NCBI GenBank assembly: GCA_023443455.1
Contig: JAEZUE010000065.1
Location: 1 to 48,930 of the forward strand
Length of the DNA stretch: 48,930 nucleotides
DNA from: Verrucomicrobiota bacterium
GTDB taxonomy: Bacteria > Verrucomicrobiota > Verrucomicrobiia > Opitutales > Opitutaceae
Direction of reading: 5' to 3'
The notes beneath the pieces were generated by a model. It saw nothing but the letters and a program-made list of their open reading frames with translations, did no database searches and was not told the origin of the DNA. Positions within the stretch are counted from its first letter, which is position 1. Each line of letters starts with the position of its first letter. Below are positions 21,378 to 32,734 of this stretch, piece after piece. A program made the translations under genes and the position numbers.

Positions 21378-23189
21378 ATGAATTGGACCCTTCGCAACCG
21401 CCTGCTCGTCGGGTGCGCCACCCTCGTCGCCGTCACCACCATCGCCTGCCTCATCGGCTGGCGACAGGCGACCGTGTCCCAGCGGGGCGTCGGCGAACTG
21501 GTCGCCATGAGCAACGAAAACGCCGCACTCATCGCCACCGCCGAGCAGATCCAGCTGCAGTTCAGCGAGGCCCGCCGCCACCAGCTCGAGTTCCTCGCCG
21601 AAAAGGACCCCGCGACCGCCACCGCCGCCGCCCAGGCCCTCGACCAGGTCGCCCGCGAGTTGGCGAAACTGGAAGCCAGCGAAACGCTCCGCTCCCTCGC
21701 CACCACCACCGCCGCCGCCGTCCAGGCCGAGCGCCGCTTCGGCGCCAATTTCAAGCAACTCGAGGAGCTCGCCACCCGGCGCGGACTCACGCCGACGCTG
21801 GGCCTCGAGGGCGAAATGCGCACCGCCACCCATGCGGTCGAGGGGAGCGTCGGTGCGCTCAACCAGCCCGAGCTCCAAGTCCTCCTGCTCATGTGCCGCC
21901 GCCACGAGAAGGACTACCTGCTCCGGCGCGACCCCAAATACCTCTCCGAAGTCGACCAACGCTTGCAGGAATTCGAACAAAAGGCCGCCGCGCTCGGCCT
22001 TGGGGACACAATCCGGGCCGACTGCCGCGCGAAGTGGGCCACCTACCGGCAGGCCCTTGCCGGCATCGTCGACACCGACGCCCAGATCGCCGCCCGCCGT
22101 GCGGAGAACGAAAAATACACCGAAGAATTCGGAGGCGCCCTCGCGGCCCTGCGCAACGCCCTGATCGCCCACACGGCCGAGGAACAGCAGCAGACCGTCG
22201 CCGCCATGAGCAGCAGCAGCAACCTCCTGCTCGTGGTGCTCGTCGCCGGCCTCGCCCTGGGCGCAGGCGTGGCCTTCCTGCTCACCCGCGCCATCACCGC
22301 CCCGATCGCCCGCGCCTCCGCCACGTTGCGTGGCTCGGCGGAAGAAACCACCGGCGCAGCCGCCCAGGTCTCGACCGCCAGCCAGAACCTCGCCGAGGGG
22401 TCGAGCGAACAGGCCGCCGCGCTCGAGGAGACCAGCGCCTCGCTCGAGGAAATCTCCAGCATGGCCCGCCACAGCGCCGATTCCGCCGCGAAAGCCAAGG
22501 ACCTCGCCGCCGCCACCCGCAACGCCGCCGAGGCCGGCGCCTCCGAGATGGCCGAGATGAAACGCGCGATGGATGGCATCAAGGAATCCTCCGCCAACAT
22601 CGCCAAGATCGTGAAGTCGATCGACGAGATCGCCTTCCAGACCAACATCCTCGCCCTCAACGCCGCCGTCGAAGCCGCCCGCGCCGGCGAGGCCGGCGCC
22701 GGCTTCGCCGTCGTCGCCGAGGAAGTGCGCAACCTCGCCCAACGCTCCGCCCAGGCCGCCCGCGACACCACCGAGCGCATCGAGGATTCCATCACCCGCA
22801 GCGAGGCCGGCGTGCGCATCAGCGAACGCGTCGCCGACAGTTTCTCCCAGATCGTCGGCAAGGCCCGCAACGTCGACGAACTCGTCGGCGAGATCGCCAC
22901 CGCCTCCCGCGAGCAGACCCAGGGTATCGGCCAAGTCACGACCGCCGTCGCCCAGATGGACAAGATCACGCAGGCCAACGCCGCCAACGCCGAGGAGTCC
23001 GCCAGCGCCGCCGAGGAACTCAACGCCCAGGCCGAGATGCTCCGCGAGGCCGTCATCGGCCTCGACACGTTCATCGGCCTCGACACCGCGCCCCGCGAGA
23101 CCGCCCGCCCCGCCGCACATTTCGAGTCCCCGCCGCCCGCCCCGACCGGCCGAGCCGCCACCGCCCCGCTCACCCGCGCCCACCGCTGA
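21378..23189 (+). CDS. Methyl-accepting chemotaxis protein with helical periplasmic sensor
   Basis: 603 residues. TM1 is about residues 9-27, the periplasmic domain (about 28-275) is almost wholly helical and charged, which suggests a four-helix or HBM-type sensor, and TM2 is about 278-300. Almost no HAMP is left: TM2 runs through TRAITAPIARASATLRG straight into the methylation and signalling helices. The hairpin tip region contains IDEIAFQTNILALNAAVEAA and GFAVVAEEVRNLAQRS, the contact site for CheA and CheW. The C-terminus is Pro/Ala-rich without an obvious CheR-binding pentapeptide. No cheA, cheW, cheR or cheB is in the window. It sits inside a sensor cluster on one strand. Confidence 0.94.
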   Translation: MNWTLRNRLLVGCATLVAVTTIACLIGWRQATVSQRGVGELVAMSNENAALIATAEQIQLQFSEARRHQLEFLAEKDPATATAAAQALDQVARELAKLEASETLRSLATTTAAAVQAERRFGANFKQLEELATRRGLTPTLGLEGEMRTATHAVEGSVGALNQPELQVLLLMCRRHEKDYLLRRDPKYLSEVDQRLQEFEQKAAALGLGDTIRADCRAKWATYRQALAGIVDTDAQIAARRAENEKYTEEFGGALAALRNALIAHTAEEQQQTVAAMSSSSNLLLVVLVAGLALGAGVAFLLTRAITAPIARASATLRGSAEETTGAAAQVSTASQNLAEGSSEQAAALEETSASLEEISSMARHSADSAAKAKDLAAATRNAAEAGASEMAEMKRAMDGIKESSANIAKIVKSIDEIAFQTNILALNAAVEAARAGEAGAGFAVVAEEVRNLAQRSAQAARDTTERIEDSITRSEAGVRISERVADSFSQIVGKARNVDELVGEIATASREQTQGIGQVTTAVAQMDKITQANAANAEESASAAEELNAQAEMLREAVIGLDTFIGLDTAPRETARPAAHFESPPPAPTGRAATAPLTRAHR

Positions 23190-23311
23190 CCGCCCCGACA
23201 TCAGGCTCGCCCTTTCGGCGCCTCCGCGCCAGCCTCCGCGCCGTCCCCACGTTGCCCCGCCGGAAAATTGCGTTTCACCACCACCCGGTCCGTACCGATT
23301 ACCGATCCGCC

Positions 23312-23752
23312 ATGACCAAGGCCACGCGCATCCTGCTTGTCGACGATGACCCCGCCGGAGCCGAACTGACCGCCGCCGCCCTCAACGAACTCGGCCTCGG
23401 AGCAGGAGTCAGCATGGCCAGCGACGGCGAGGAGGCCCTCGACTTCCTCTTCCACCGCGGCGCCTACGCCGACGAGCCCGCTTCCGCACCCGCTGTCGTG
23501 CTCCTCGACCTCAAGATGCCCAAGGTCGACGGCCACGAGGTGCTGCGCCAAATCCGCGCCGACCCCCGACTTCGCCGCACCCGCGTCGTCGTCCTCACCT
23601 CCTCGGACCAGGAGGCCGACATCAACCGCAGCCGCGAACTCGGCAGCGACGCCTACCTCGTGAAACCGACCAGCATCGTCGAACTCATCGACCAGCTCGG
23701 CCGCCTCACGCCCGAGTGGCAGGACGACAACGCCACCCCTCCGTCCCCGTAA
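23312..23752 (+). CDS. Single-domain response regulator (CheY/Rcp1-like)
   Basis: 146 residues from ATG 23312; the open frame extends upstream out of family. It is a lone receiver: acidic pair in ILLVDDDPAG, phospho-acceptor D66 in VLLDLKMPKVDG, T in VVVLTSSDQE and K in YLVKPTS. The insertion FLFHRGAYAD before the phospho-acceptor strand is typical of Rcp1-type receivers that serve phytochrome-like kinases. No output domain. It lies just 5 bases before the hybrid kinase start and downstream of the CHASE8 kinase whose HisKA is of the phytochrome-like type, so it is a plausible phosphate acceptor for that kinase. Confidence 0.93.
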   Translation: MTKATRILLVDDDPAGAELTAAALNELGLGAGVSMASDGEEALDFLFHRGAYADEPASAPAVVLLDLKMPKVDGHEVLRQIRADPRLRRTRVVVLTSSDQEADINRSRELGSDAYLVKPTSIVELIDQLGRLTPEWQDDNATPPSP

Positions 23753-23757
23753 TCCCC

Positions 23758-26109
<2,352 letters not shown>

Positions 26110-26165
26110 AATTCGCGCTTGCGCACCTCGCATCCGGACCTAGCGTCCGCCCTTCTTTCGTCCGG

Positions 26166-26242
26166 GTCCCCATCGTCTAGCCCGGTTAGGACACCACCCT
26201 TTCACGGTGAGAACCGGGGTTCGAATCCCCGTGGGGACGCCA
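26166..26242 (+). tRNA. tRNA-Glu (anticodon UUC)
   Basis: A cloverleaf can be folded: acceptor GTCCCCA/TGGGGAC, D arm around TCTAGCCCGGTTAGGA, anticodon loop CTTTCAC with TTC at 26201-26203, and T arm CCGGGGTTCGAATCCCCG; the discriminator is G and CCA is encoded. The top pair of the anticodon stem is a C-A mismatch (CCACC against GGTGA). A terminator follows directly. Confidence 0.97.
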
Positions 26243-26246
26243 ACTT

Positions 26247-26281
26247 AAAAGCCCGCCTGCAGCAATGCCGGCGGGCTTTTT
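26247..26281 (+). terminator. Terminator after tRNA-Glu
   Basis: AAAAGCCCGCC and GGCGGGCTTTTT form a GC-rich stem with a T tract, starting 5 bases after the tRNA. Confidence 0.95.
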
Positions 26282-26569
26282 GCGTAGCCACCACCGGGAG
26301 TCGACCGTCGGAGGGATGCCGATGATCAGCACCGTCGCGCAAGGTGGTGAATGCAGACGGAATGCTCAGTCGCGGTCCGGCACAGCTGGCGCGACGTGTG
26401 TGCCGCTTGAGTCCGCTCCGTTGTTACGCTGTCAAGAGTCGCGCCATGTCCCCTTCCTCCGTCCCTACCGACGCACCGTCGTGCGCTTCGCGCCTGCGGC
26501 ACTGTCGCGATCGCCTTTTAGGAATCTCTTTTGATTGCTTAAGGCCGTTTTACCGCTTCTATTACTGAA

Positions 26570-26887
26570 ATGCTAACTCTTACAACCGAGGCAGATTTAC
26601 TGCTCCGCACCGCGCAGACCGTGCGCGAGCGGCGGCAAACGCTCGGTCTGCGCCAAGTCGACTTGGCCGAGCGAAGCGGAGTCGCCATCGCGACGCTCCG
26701 CCGCTTCGAAAGTACCGGACAGATCACCTTCGGCGGCTTGGCGAAGCTGCTGGTCGCGTGTGGCCTGGCCGACGCGTTCCTTGCCGGGATCAAGCCGAAG
26801 ACGGTAGCCGCGCCGGCCTCGATCAACGAATTCCTCGGCAATGCGCCCTCCCCTCGCCGGCGGGTCCGCGTCCGGAGAACGGAGTAG
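26570..26887 (+). CDS. hipB: HipB-like antitoxin, XRE-family HTH protein
   Basis: 105 residues. The helix-turn-helix covers roughly residues 17-70: RRQTLGLRQVDLAERSGVAI then TLRRFESTGQITFGGLAKLL. HipB proteins bind operators upstream of their own operon and neutralise the HipA kinase. The stop is 6 bases before hipA, the usual antitoxin-toxin order and spacing. The C-terminus ends in an Arg-rich tail (RRRVRVRR). The 290 bases upstream, after the tRNA terminator, have no gene; a run of A/T-rich sequence just before the start codon probably holds the promoter. Confidence 0.88.
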   Translation: MLTLTTEADLLLRTAQTVRERRQTLGLRQVDLAERSGVAIATLRRFESTGQITFGGLAKLLVACGLADAFLAGIKPKTVAAPASINEFLGNAPSPRRRVRVRRTE

Positions 26888-26893
26888 CCCGCC

Positions 26894-28198
26894 ATGTCCT
26901 CCGCCAATCCCACCCTCCTCAACCTGCGCTTCGCCGATGAGCCGATGGCGACGCTGGCGTACCGCGCGGACCGGAACGCGTTCGCTCTCGAATTCGACGG
27001 CCGCTTCACCGCGCAGAACCACGATCTCTCGCCCCTCCAGCTGCCGCTGCAGCAGTACGGCCGCGGCGTGCATCTCTTCACTCCGGACAGCTCGCCGTTC
27101 GCCGGCGGCCTGCCGGGACTGATCGCCGATTCGTTGCCCGATGCCTGGGGCGAAAAACTCCTGCGCCAACAGGCCCCGGAGATCCGGACCGTGATGGGCA
27201 AGCTCGCCGCCGTCGGATCGCGCGGGCCGGGCGCGATCACCTTCGAGCCCGCCCACGAATTCGGCTCCGGCGCCACCGTCACCAACCTCGCCGATCTCGC
27301 CCACGCTGCCGACGCGCTCCGCAACTCCCCGGTACCGATCGGCACCGGCGACATCGACCGGGCCCTCGCCCGCGGTGGCAGTTCGTTGGGCGGAGCCTAT
27401 CCCAAGGTCGCGGCCCACCTGCCTCTGACCGAGGGCAGGGTCGACAAGCGCGAGATTATGATCGGCGGCCCCACCCCGACCGACCATGTCCCCTGTATCC
27501 TCAAGTTCGAGCGCGAAGGCGACGAAGCCGACGGCGCGGTCGAGTACGCCTTTTCCCTCATGGCGCACGCGGCGGGTCTGCGCACGCCGCGCACCTGCCT
27601 CGTCCACGACGGGCGGCGCCGTCACTTCGCCTGCGCCCGGTTCGACCGCCACCAGCGGCCCGACGGGAGCTGGGGCCGCCGCCACGTGCATACCCTCGCC
27701 GGCCTGCTGCATCGCCGCGCCTCCGACGGCACCATCGACTACGAGGACTTCATCCGCCTCACCCGCAACCTCTGCGGTGCCGGCGAGGTGCCCGAATGTT
27801 TCCGCCGCGCCGTATTCAACCTGTTGTCGACCAACCGCGATGACCACGGCCGCAACCACGCGTTCGTCTACGACCTTCCGACCCGTCGCTGGACGCTGTC
27901 GCCCGCCTACGACCTCAACCCCAACATCGCCAACGTGCTCGTTGGCCTGTCCTGGCTCGGCAGCGCGCGCATCCCGGAATCCATCGAGGACCTCTTCCGT
28001 CTCGCCGAGATCGGCGGACTGTCCCGCCGCCAAGCGCGCGCCATCTACGACGAGGTCGAGGAAGCGGTTCTCGCCGGCTGGCCCCGTTTCGCCCGGCAAG
28101 CCGGCGTCCCCGAAACCATGATCACCTACTGGTCGCGGGAGATCTCCGCCCAAACCGCACCACTGCGCGCCAGCGCCCGCGCCAACCCCAAGCGGTGA
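26894..28198 (+). CDS. hipA: HipA-like serine/threonine kinase toxin
   Basis: 434 residues. The HipA fold is clear: N-terminal couple-hipA region with GLPGLIADSLPDAWGEKLL (about 75-95), the glycine-rich phosphate loop GGSSLGGAYPK, the catalytic loop NRDDHGRNHAF with the catalytic Asp, and the metal-binding LSPAYDLNP. The best-studied HipA phosphorylates glutamyl-tRNA synthetase and halts translation; targets in this subgroup are unknown. All catalytic motifs are present, so it is probably active. It forms an operon with hipB and lies in the accessory stretch beginning at tRNA-Glu. Confidence 0.93.
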   Translation: MSSANPTLLNLRFADEPMATLAYRADRNAFALEFDGRFTAQNHDLSPLQLPLQQYGRGVHLFTPDSSPFAGGLPGLIADSLPDAWGEKLLRQQAPEIRTVMGKLAAVGSRGPGAITFEPAHEFGSGATVTNLADLAHAADALRNSPVPIGTGDIDRALARGGSSLGGAYPKVAAHLPLTEGRVDKREIMIGGPTPTDHVPCILKFEREGDEADGAVEYAFSLMAHAAGLRTPRTCLVHDGRRRHFACARFDRHQRPDGSWGRRHVHTLAGLLHRRASDGTIDYEDFIRLTRNLCGAGEVPECFRRAVFNLLSTNRDDHGRNHAFVYDLPTRRWTLSPAYDLNPNIANVLVGLSWLGSARIPESIEDLFRLAEIGGLSRRQARAIYDEVEEAVLAGWPRFARQAGVPETMITYWSREISAQTAPLRASARANPKR

Positions 28199-28345
28199 GC
28201 CGCGCGCGGGCCGTGGAGCACAAACGCGTCTTCTTCGCTGCCGCGTGGGCGAAGTAGGAGACGGCAGTTTCCGGGACGTTCCGTCGGATTCCCCCGCCCG
28301 ACCGCCTCGAGGCCCTGGAGTCCGATTGCCGCGACATGCACGAAA

Positions 28346-28786
28346 TGGCGGGGGAAACGATAACGGCGGATACGCGAAGTACAGCACCGGGGACCGCGCC
28401 GCATCAAACCGATAGACCAGCCACTCCGGGCGATCCTTCGGAGAACCGAGCATCGTCTGCACTGCAGCCTCAAGCTGCGCCAACCACACCGAGCGCGCCA
28501 CCTCGGCGCAGACATCCTCCAGCTCGTGCATGAGCTTTTCTCTTCTCGTCCGCGATGGCGCCTGATCCAAGGCCGACTCCTGCCATCCGAGCGAAGCAGG
28601 CATGATGGCGAGATCGATATCCTCGGAGAAGCGCTCGATGGCGCCAAATACCTTCGACAGGGAGGTGCCGCCCTTGAACACGCAGTCGTTCCCGAGCTTT
28701 GGCGCCTCAAAGATCCGGCCAAGCAGCCAACAGACCCAGGAGTCCTTCTCCGGACGGACTCCGGCACGCCGGCCTTCTTCAGCCAC
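28346..28786 (-). pseudogene. Remnant of an AbiEii-type nucleotidyltransferase toxin gene
   Basis: On the minus strand, about 147 residues from a GTG at 28786 read like the N-terminal half of the AbiEii/AbiGii toxin family: RPEKDSWVCWLLGRIFE, then the nucleotidyltransferase signature VFKGGTSLSKVFGAIERFSE with DIDLAI, then SLGW. Family members run well over 200 residues; here resemblance stops after VLYFAYPPLSFP, and the frame then runs antisense through hipA. The extreme N-terminus also looks short, with a stop codon 15 codons upstream of the GTG. I read this as a gene truncated at both ends and inactive. No matching AbiEi-type antitoxin is seen. Confidence 0.7.
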
Positions 28787-29112
28787 GACGTGATGTGCAG
28801 CGCAGGCTGTGGAAGGTCAGCTGGCTAACCGTGCGTTCACCGAATGACCCCTGCCGCTGTTCTTGCCCGTGATGATGCTGACGAGAGGCGAGCGTCGAGG
28901 GACCAGCGCCAAACCATCGGTGGCGTGCTTCCAGCACGAATGCTTCGCTCGATCTCCTCTGTGATCGCCCCCTCTCGACGCTCGCCCCTCGTCACTCAAC
29001 CAATGCTTAAAGCTTATCCTTCGGTCGGGCACGGAAGGGTTCGACGCGAAGGACACCGAGGCAAGGAACCCCTTGCGCCACTCCTCCGCCTCTCTCAGTC
29101 CACGAAGGAAAC
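28787..29112. other. Intergenic region between the toxin remnant and the LacI-type gene
   Basis: 326 bases with no gene. Most of it is repeat copy C. The part next to the regulator stop codon contains nothing I can name. Confidence 0.6.
28870..29005 (+). repeat. Interspersed palindromic repeat, copy C
   Basis: Starts TGATGATGCTGACGAGAGG, has the core CAAACCATCGGTGGCG, and ends CCCTCGTCACTCAACCAATG. It is slightly more diverged at its right end than copies A, B and D. It lies between the toxin remnant and the 3' end of the LacI-type gene (108 bases away). Confidence 0.88.
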
Positions 29113-30150
29113 TCAAGCGCCTTGTCGCAAGGCCCACCGTCCCTTGCCCTCTTTCCAAGTACAGCGAATGAACAACGTCTCACCGTGCACTGAAACGCCG
29201 GCTTCTCGCTGCAGCAGTTTCAGATGCAACAGCGCCATCGCATGCTCCCCGACCCTATCGTGGGATTGATCAACACCTGAATAGTCCGACGCCGGATCGA
29301 CGTTGAGATGCACGAAAGCGATTGCGCCGGCTCGACGGCCCAAGCCCTCGCTCAATAGTTTGTAGTTGGTCTGCTCACTCGTCAACAGAACCTCGGGCTT
29401 GAAGGTCTTTGCCCATGCCACGATCGCATCCTTCGAGAAATCCGGCAGGACCAAGGGCGGTATCGGCGGCGCGGTGAACTTCTCCTGCTGCATCTGAAAT
29501 GCCGCCCTCGGAGCGCATTTGGTGCGCGCCTCGTCGTTTGCGGTCACCACGTACCCGATCCTCCTATAGCCCCGACGAACAACCTCGGAACAAGCCAGCT
29601 CCATTCCCTGGTAGTGATTGGCCGAGATCGCCGTCAGTTCGGGATTCGCAAGCGCTCGGCCCAAAGCCACCGCGCTGAATAGGTCCCAACTCAGGCGCAA
29701 CGCGGTGTGCCCCTTCGCCAAGGGACCGACAACAATCCCCCGGATCCCCCGGGAACGCAGGATTTCGGATGCGCGGCGCGCACTGAGCCCCATGGCTCCC
29801 AGCCAGAATGGCTCGACGTCGTACCCCAACAAAGACGCGCGCCGGCGCACCCCTTCGAAATACCGGACAAACGTGATCGCTTTTCTCCATCCATCGGGCG
29901 TGGGGAAATCCGTAATGAAGGCTACTTTCTCGACGATTCTACGCGGACGTAGCCCGTGACGATACGAATTCAGAACCGCCAACGACGGGTCCGGGCAATA
30001 GTTCAACCGTTGGGCCATCTGCAGCACCTTCTTGCGAGTGTCGGCCTTGACGCAGGCTTGATTGCGCAGGGCCCGAGAAACCGTCATCGTGCTCAAACCC
30101 AACTTCGCAGCAATGTCGCTCATCCTGACTATTGGGTGATCAGTAGGCAT
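29113..30150 (-). CDS. LacI-family transcriptional regulator
   Basis: 345 residues from the ATG at 30150; the frame could extend 23 codons upstream, but the HTH then starts unusually late. The LacI HTH and hinge are clear: MSDIAAKLGLSTMTVSRALR (about 9-30), then KADTRKKVLQMAQRLNY. The rest is a periplasmic-binding-protein-like effector domain. These regulators usually bind a sugar and control neighbouring sugar-use genes. The upstream gene on the same strand encodes a GH115 enzyme, and a LacI-type operator candidate lies before that gene, so control of xylan or glucuronoxylan use is the likely job. Codon choice is visibly less GC-rich than in the flanking 25 kb. Confidence 0.93.
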   Translation of the reverse strand: MPTDHPIVRMSDIAAKLGLSTMTVSRALRNQACVKADTRKKVLQMAQRLNYCPDPSLAVLNSYRHGLRPRRIVEKVAFITDFPTPDGWRKAITFVRYFEGVRRRASLLGYDVEPFWLGAMGLSARRASEILRSRGIRGIVVGPLAKGHTALRLSWDLFSAVALGRALANPELTAISANHYQGMELACSEVVRRGYRRIGYVVTANDEARTKCAPRAAFQMQQEKFTAPPIPPLVLPDFSKDAIVAWAKTFKPEVLLTSEQTNYKLLSEGLGRRAGAIAFVHLNVDPASDYSGVDQSHDRVGEHAMALLHLKLLQREAGVSVHGETLFIRCTWKEGKGRWALRQGA

Positions 30151-30516
30151 GGCGTGCCAAGTATCTGATAAAAGCGGTCTGCTCAATGTATTCCCCGCCA
30201 CTTCGAGCGTCGGTCTCACCTGTTCGGCTGGGGTTCCCCAGCGCCTTGCTCGAGCGAAACAGGCCTATCGCCCTGGTTGCCCCCTCGCCCCCGCAACGCG
30301 GCGCGGCGTTCCGAGGCCCGGATTCCGGATCCTTTTATACTCTGCCCCAACAGGGCGCTGCCCAGCGCGGTTGACGGAGCAGGCACCTCCCCCGATCGGC
30401 CCGGAGGGGGGAGGGAACGTTCACACCAGTCTCGGGCTTGCCCTTGTTGCAGGGCGTAGCCGAATTGACGGAGAGGGACCTTCGCTCCGTCAGGAAGGTC
30501 CCAAAGGCGAGATGAC
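30151..30516. other. Intergenic region between the GH115 gene and the LacI-type gene
   Basis: 366 bases without a gene. Read on the minus strand it holds two hairpins after the GH115 stop codon (30475-30502, and an 8-base stem at 30386-30414) and a TATAAA (30334-30339) about 185 bases before the regulator start codon that could be part of its promoter. TTGACGGAG occurs twice in the plus strand (30371 and 30465). Confidence 0.5.
30475..30502 (-). terminator. Hairpin downstream of the GH115 gene
   Basis: A perfect 9-base stem, GGGACCTTC/GAAGGTCCC, with a 10-base loop, 15 bases after the GH115 stop codon on the minus strand. It lacks a T tract, so the termination role is probable rather than sure. 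Confidence 0.55.
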
Positions 30517-32685
30517 CTAGTTGTCCTTTTTCTCCCACGGCTGGCGCGATCTCGGCAACTTCCCTCGCCCCTCACTGCCAATGAAAGCACGGAGTTGATT
30601 GAAGGGACGGTGCGGATTTGTGACAAATGTCGTGTCACGAAGCCAAGTCTCCCCGTACCACCGCTCAAACGGCGGATGTTCGGAACGCGAGAGCTCGATT
30701 TCGAGCTGCTCCAGAGCGGACCGCGCCTCGAATACCGCCGCCCACATTTGCTCGGGTGAAGATGCCTTGAGCGCCTCACTGAGACTGAGCGCGGCTTGGC
30801 AATGTCGGTGATCCACCTGGAGTCCCAATTCCACGTCGACGGCGAAGAACCTTTGCTGCGAGAGCGACAGGGCCCGCTTGGTTGCCGAGAGAAGCGCAAA
30901 TGCGTCCTTCTGGCGGCGCACTCGATCTCGCAGCTCGGCCAGAGTCGCCTCCGGAAACTCGGATGTGCTGCCGGTTTCTATCCGAGCATATAATCGGCCC
31001 AGCAGCGCTTCGACACAGTCGGAGCCGAACCAGAGCTTGTTCGCCGTGTCGAGCAAGTCGGAGTAACACTCGTAGGCCCTTCGAGCCAGGTCGCCATCAC
31101 CGGCAGCGCCACCACCGAAATACTCCCGCGACCACCAACTGACAAACTCGGCACCGGGATCTCCGTGCGCGAGCACCACCGGCCCGTTCCACGTGATATC
31201 GGACAACATTCGGAGCCCCATGATGTAATCGCGCATCTCTGACACATTGACCAACATGTACTCCGTCGCTCCTGCCTCGAGTACCTTCGCGAACTCGTCC
31301 GCAATTCGGCTGGGCGTGACCGTATGAGTAAGCTGTTTGGTCACGGGGCCCCACCAATAGGCGAGGTGATAATAGACGCCGTGCCGCCATCGCCCCTGTT
31401 CCTGCGGCAGCGCGTTCATCACTCCGTCATTGTTGTCGATCCAGATGACTTTCACGTTCGAAGGGAGATCGAAATCGTCGGCATGCTTCCGGTAATAGTC
31501 GAACATCTCGCCATACATGGTGAAGGTGAAGATCGGCGCAGGGTCGGCGGGGAGTGCCCGAGTCACCATGTCAACCTGGAGTCGGATCACATCGCGGAAC
31601 ACCCTGGCCTTCTCTGCGTCGGACATCTCGGGCGGAAAGGCGAACGCCTCGTCATGGAGCCCGCGCATCCCCACCGGCCAAATGACGTTGAGATTATTGT
31701 TCTCATCGATCCCGCCCTGCCAGTATTTGATCATTCCATCCCTGTTCGTGAACCAATTCCACTCCGGTTTTACACCACGCTCTTCGGCCAACTTGAATTT
31801 CCGGAATCCATAGGGATTGGAGACCAGCACATCGTAGTGTTGGCCAGTGTAGAACAACCCCCACTTGCTGGCGAGTTCCTGCACCTCCTTGCGTCGATGC
31901 ACTCGGGTGTAGGGGACAACCATGTTCATCCGCAGTCGAAGTGCCGTTTCGAAATATCGCTTGTACCACTCGAGCGAAACATCCCCGCTGTTCGAGGGAT
32001 ATCCCTTCTCATCGAAGGGACGCGGCAGGATATCCTCGTCATCATGAAAGCACCCGCGAAACCGGAAGGTCGGAGGATCCGCCCTGAATTTCGTCTCTTT
32101 CAAGACGAGAGGGAAATGGTAGTCCGGCCGGTAACCCGTCCAGATGTAGAGAGGATCGACGCCCAGCCGTTCCGACAACGTGTACGCGGCGTAGCTGGTT
32201 CCATTCGCATTTGCGCCCACGAGCCAGACGGTCGAACCGATGGTGTGGATCCGGTAGCTCTCCCATTCGCCCTGCAGCGTTTGCGCTTCGATCTCCGGGG
32301 GGATCTCCGCCATTCCGACGGTGGCGAGACGGATGCTCGACGCCCCCGGACTGGCCGAGGTCACTATCGAGGGGCGAACCCCGGAGATCTTTTCGATATC
32401 CTGGGCCAGAAAGCCCGCCGCCTGCTGGACCGCGCTTCCCTCCTTCCCGGAGACCACAATCTCACAAGTCTGGTCGCGACCGCACAGAACCACATCCTGC
32501 GCGGACGGTGTCCCTGTTTGCACCCAGCTCCCCCGAACCGGGACCGTCCACTCCTGTGCCGCGAGCAGGCCCGGAACGAGAAGCAGAAGCGTGGAGGCGA
32601 CAACCCGAGAAATACAATACTTCCCCAAGAGACTCGTATTGGCTCTCTTCAACAGATTCGCACGTACTGAATGCAAGGATGGCAT
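30517..32685 (-). CDS. Glycoside hydrolase family 115 protein (probable xylan alpha-1,2-glucuronidase)
   Basis: 722 residues from the ATG at 32685; a GTG at 32697 would add four. A basic N-region and the hydrophobic stretch VVASTLLLLVPGLLAAQ form a signal peptide, although the N-region is long. After an N-terminal mixed domain (about 65-190, with ISGVRPS and ANGTSYAAYTLSERLGVDP), the catalytic barrel has the GH115 hallmarks FRGCFHDDED, TNRDGMIKYWQGG, WPVGMRGLHDE, the FTMYGEMFDYY segment and KVIWIDNNDGVMNALP. GH115 enzymes remove (4-O-methyl-)glucuronic acid from xylan. It lacks the extra C-terminal domains of the longest members, being somewhat short. A LacI operator candidate precedes it and a LacI gene follows. 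Confidence 0.88.
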   Translation of the reverse strand: MPSLHSVRANLLKRANTSLLGKYCISRVVASTLLLLVPGLLAAQEWTVPVRGSWVQTGTPSAQDVVLCGRDQTCEIVVSGKEGSAVQQAAGFLAQDIEKISGVRPSIVTSASPGASSIRLATVGMAEIPPEIEAQTLQGEWESYRIHTIGSTVWLVGANANGTSYAAYTLSERLGVDPLYIWTGYRPDYHFPLVLKETKFRADPPTFRFRGCFHDDEDILPRPFDEKGYPSNSGDVSLEWYKRYFETALRLRMNMVVPYTRVHRRKEVQELASKWGLFYTGQHYDVLVSNPYGFRKFKLAEERGVKPEWNWFTNRDGMIKYWQGGIDENNNLNVIWPVGMRGLHDEAFAFPPEMSDAEKARVFRDVIRLQVDMVTRALPADPAPIFTFTMYGEMFDYYRKHADDFDLPSNVKVIWIDNNDGVMNALPQEQGRWRHGVYYHLAYWWGPVTKQLTHTVTPSRIADEFAKVLEAGATEYMLVNVSEMRDYIMGLRMLSDITWNGPVVLAHGDPGAEFVSWWSREYFGGGAAGDGDLARRAYECYSDLLDTANKLWFGSDCVEALLGRLYARIETGSTSEFPEATLAELRDRVRRQKDAFALLSATKRALSLSQQRFFAVDVELGLQVDHRHCQAALSLSEALKASSPEQMWAAVFEARSALEQLEIELSRSEHPPFERWYGETWLRDTTFVTNPHRPFNQLRAFIGSEGRGKLPRSRQPWEKKDN

Positions 32686-32734
32686 ATATCGGTGCACTAT
32701 GCCCTGCCGCTCGACAGGTTGAACTCCGAGAACT

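Noticed and set aside
26597..28345. Long minus-strand continuation of the AbiEii-like frame
   Set aside because: Family resemblance ends near 28346; the rest is antisense to the intact hipA and hipB and is compositionally a shadow.
28199..28345. C-terminal half of the AbiEii-type toxin in another frame
   Set aside because: Short frames such as one starting MSRQSDSRA show no clear match to the family's C-terminal motifs, so no frameshifted remainder is claimed.
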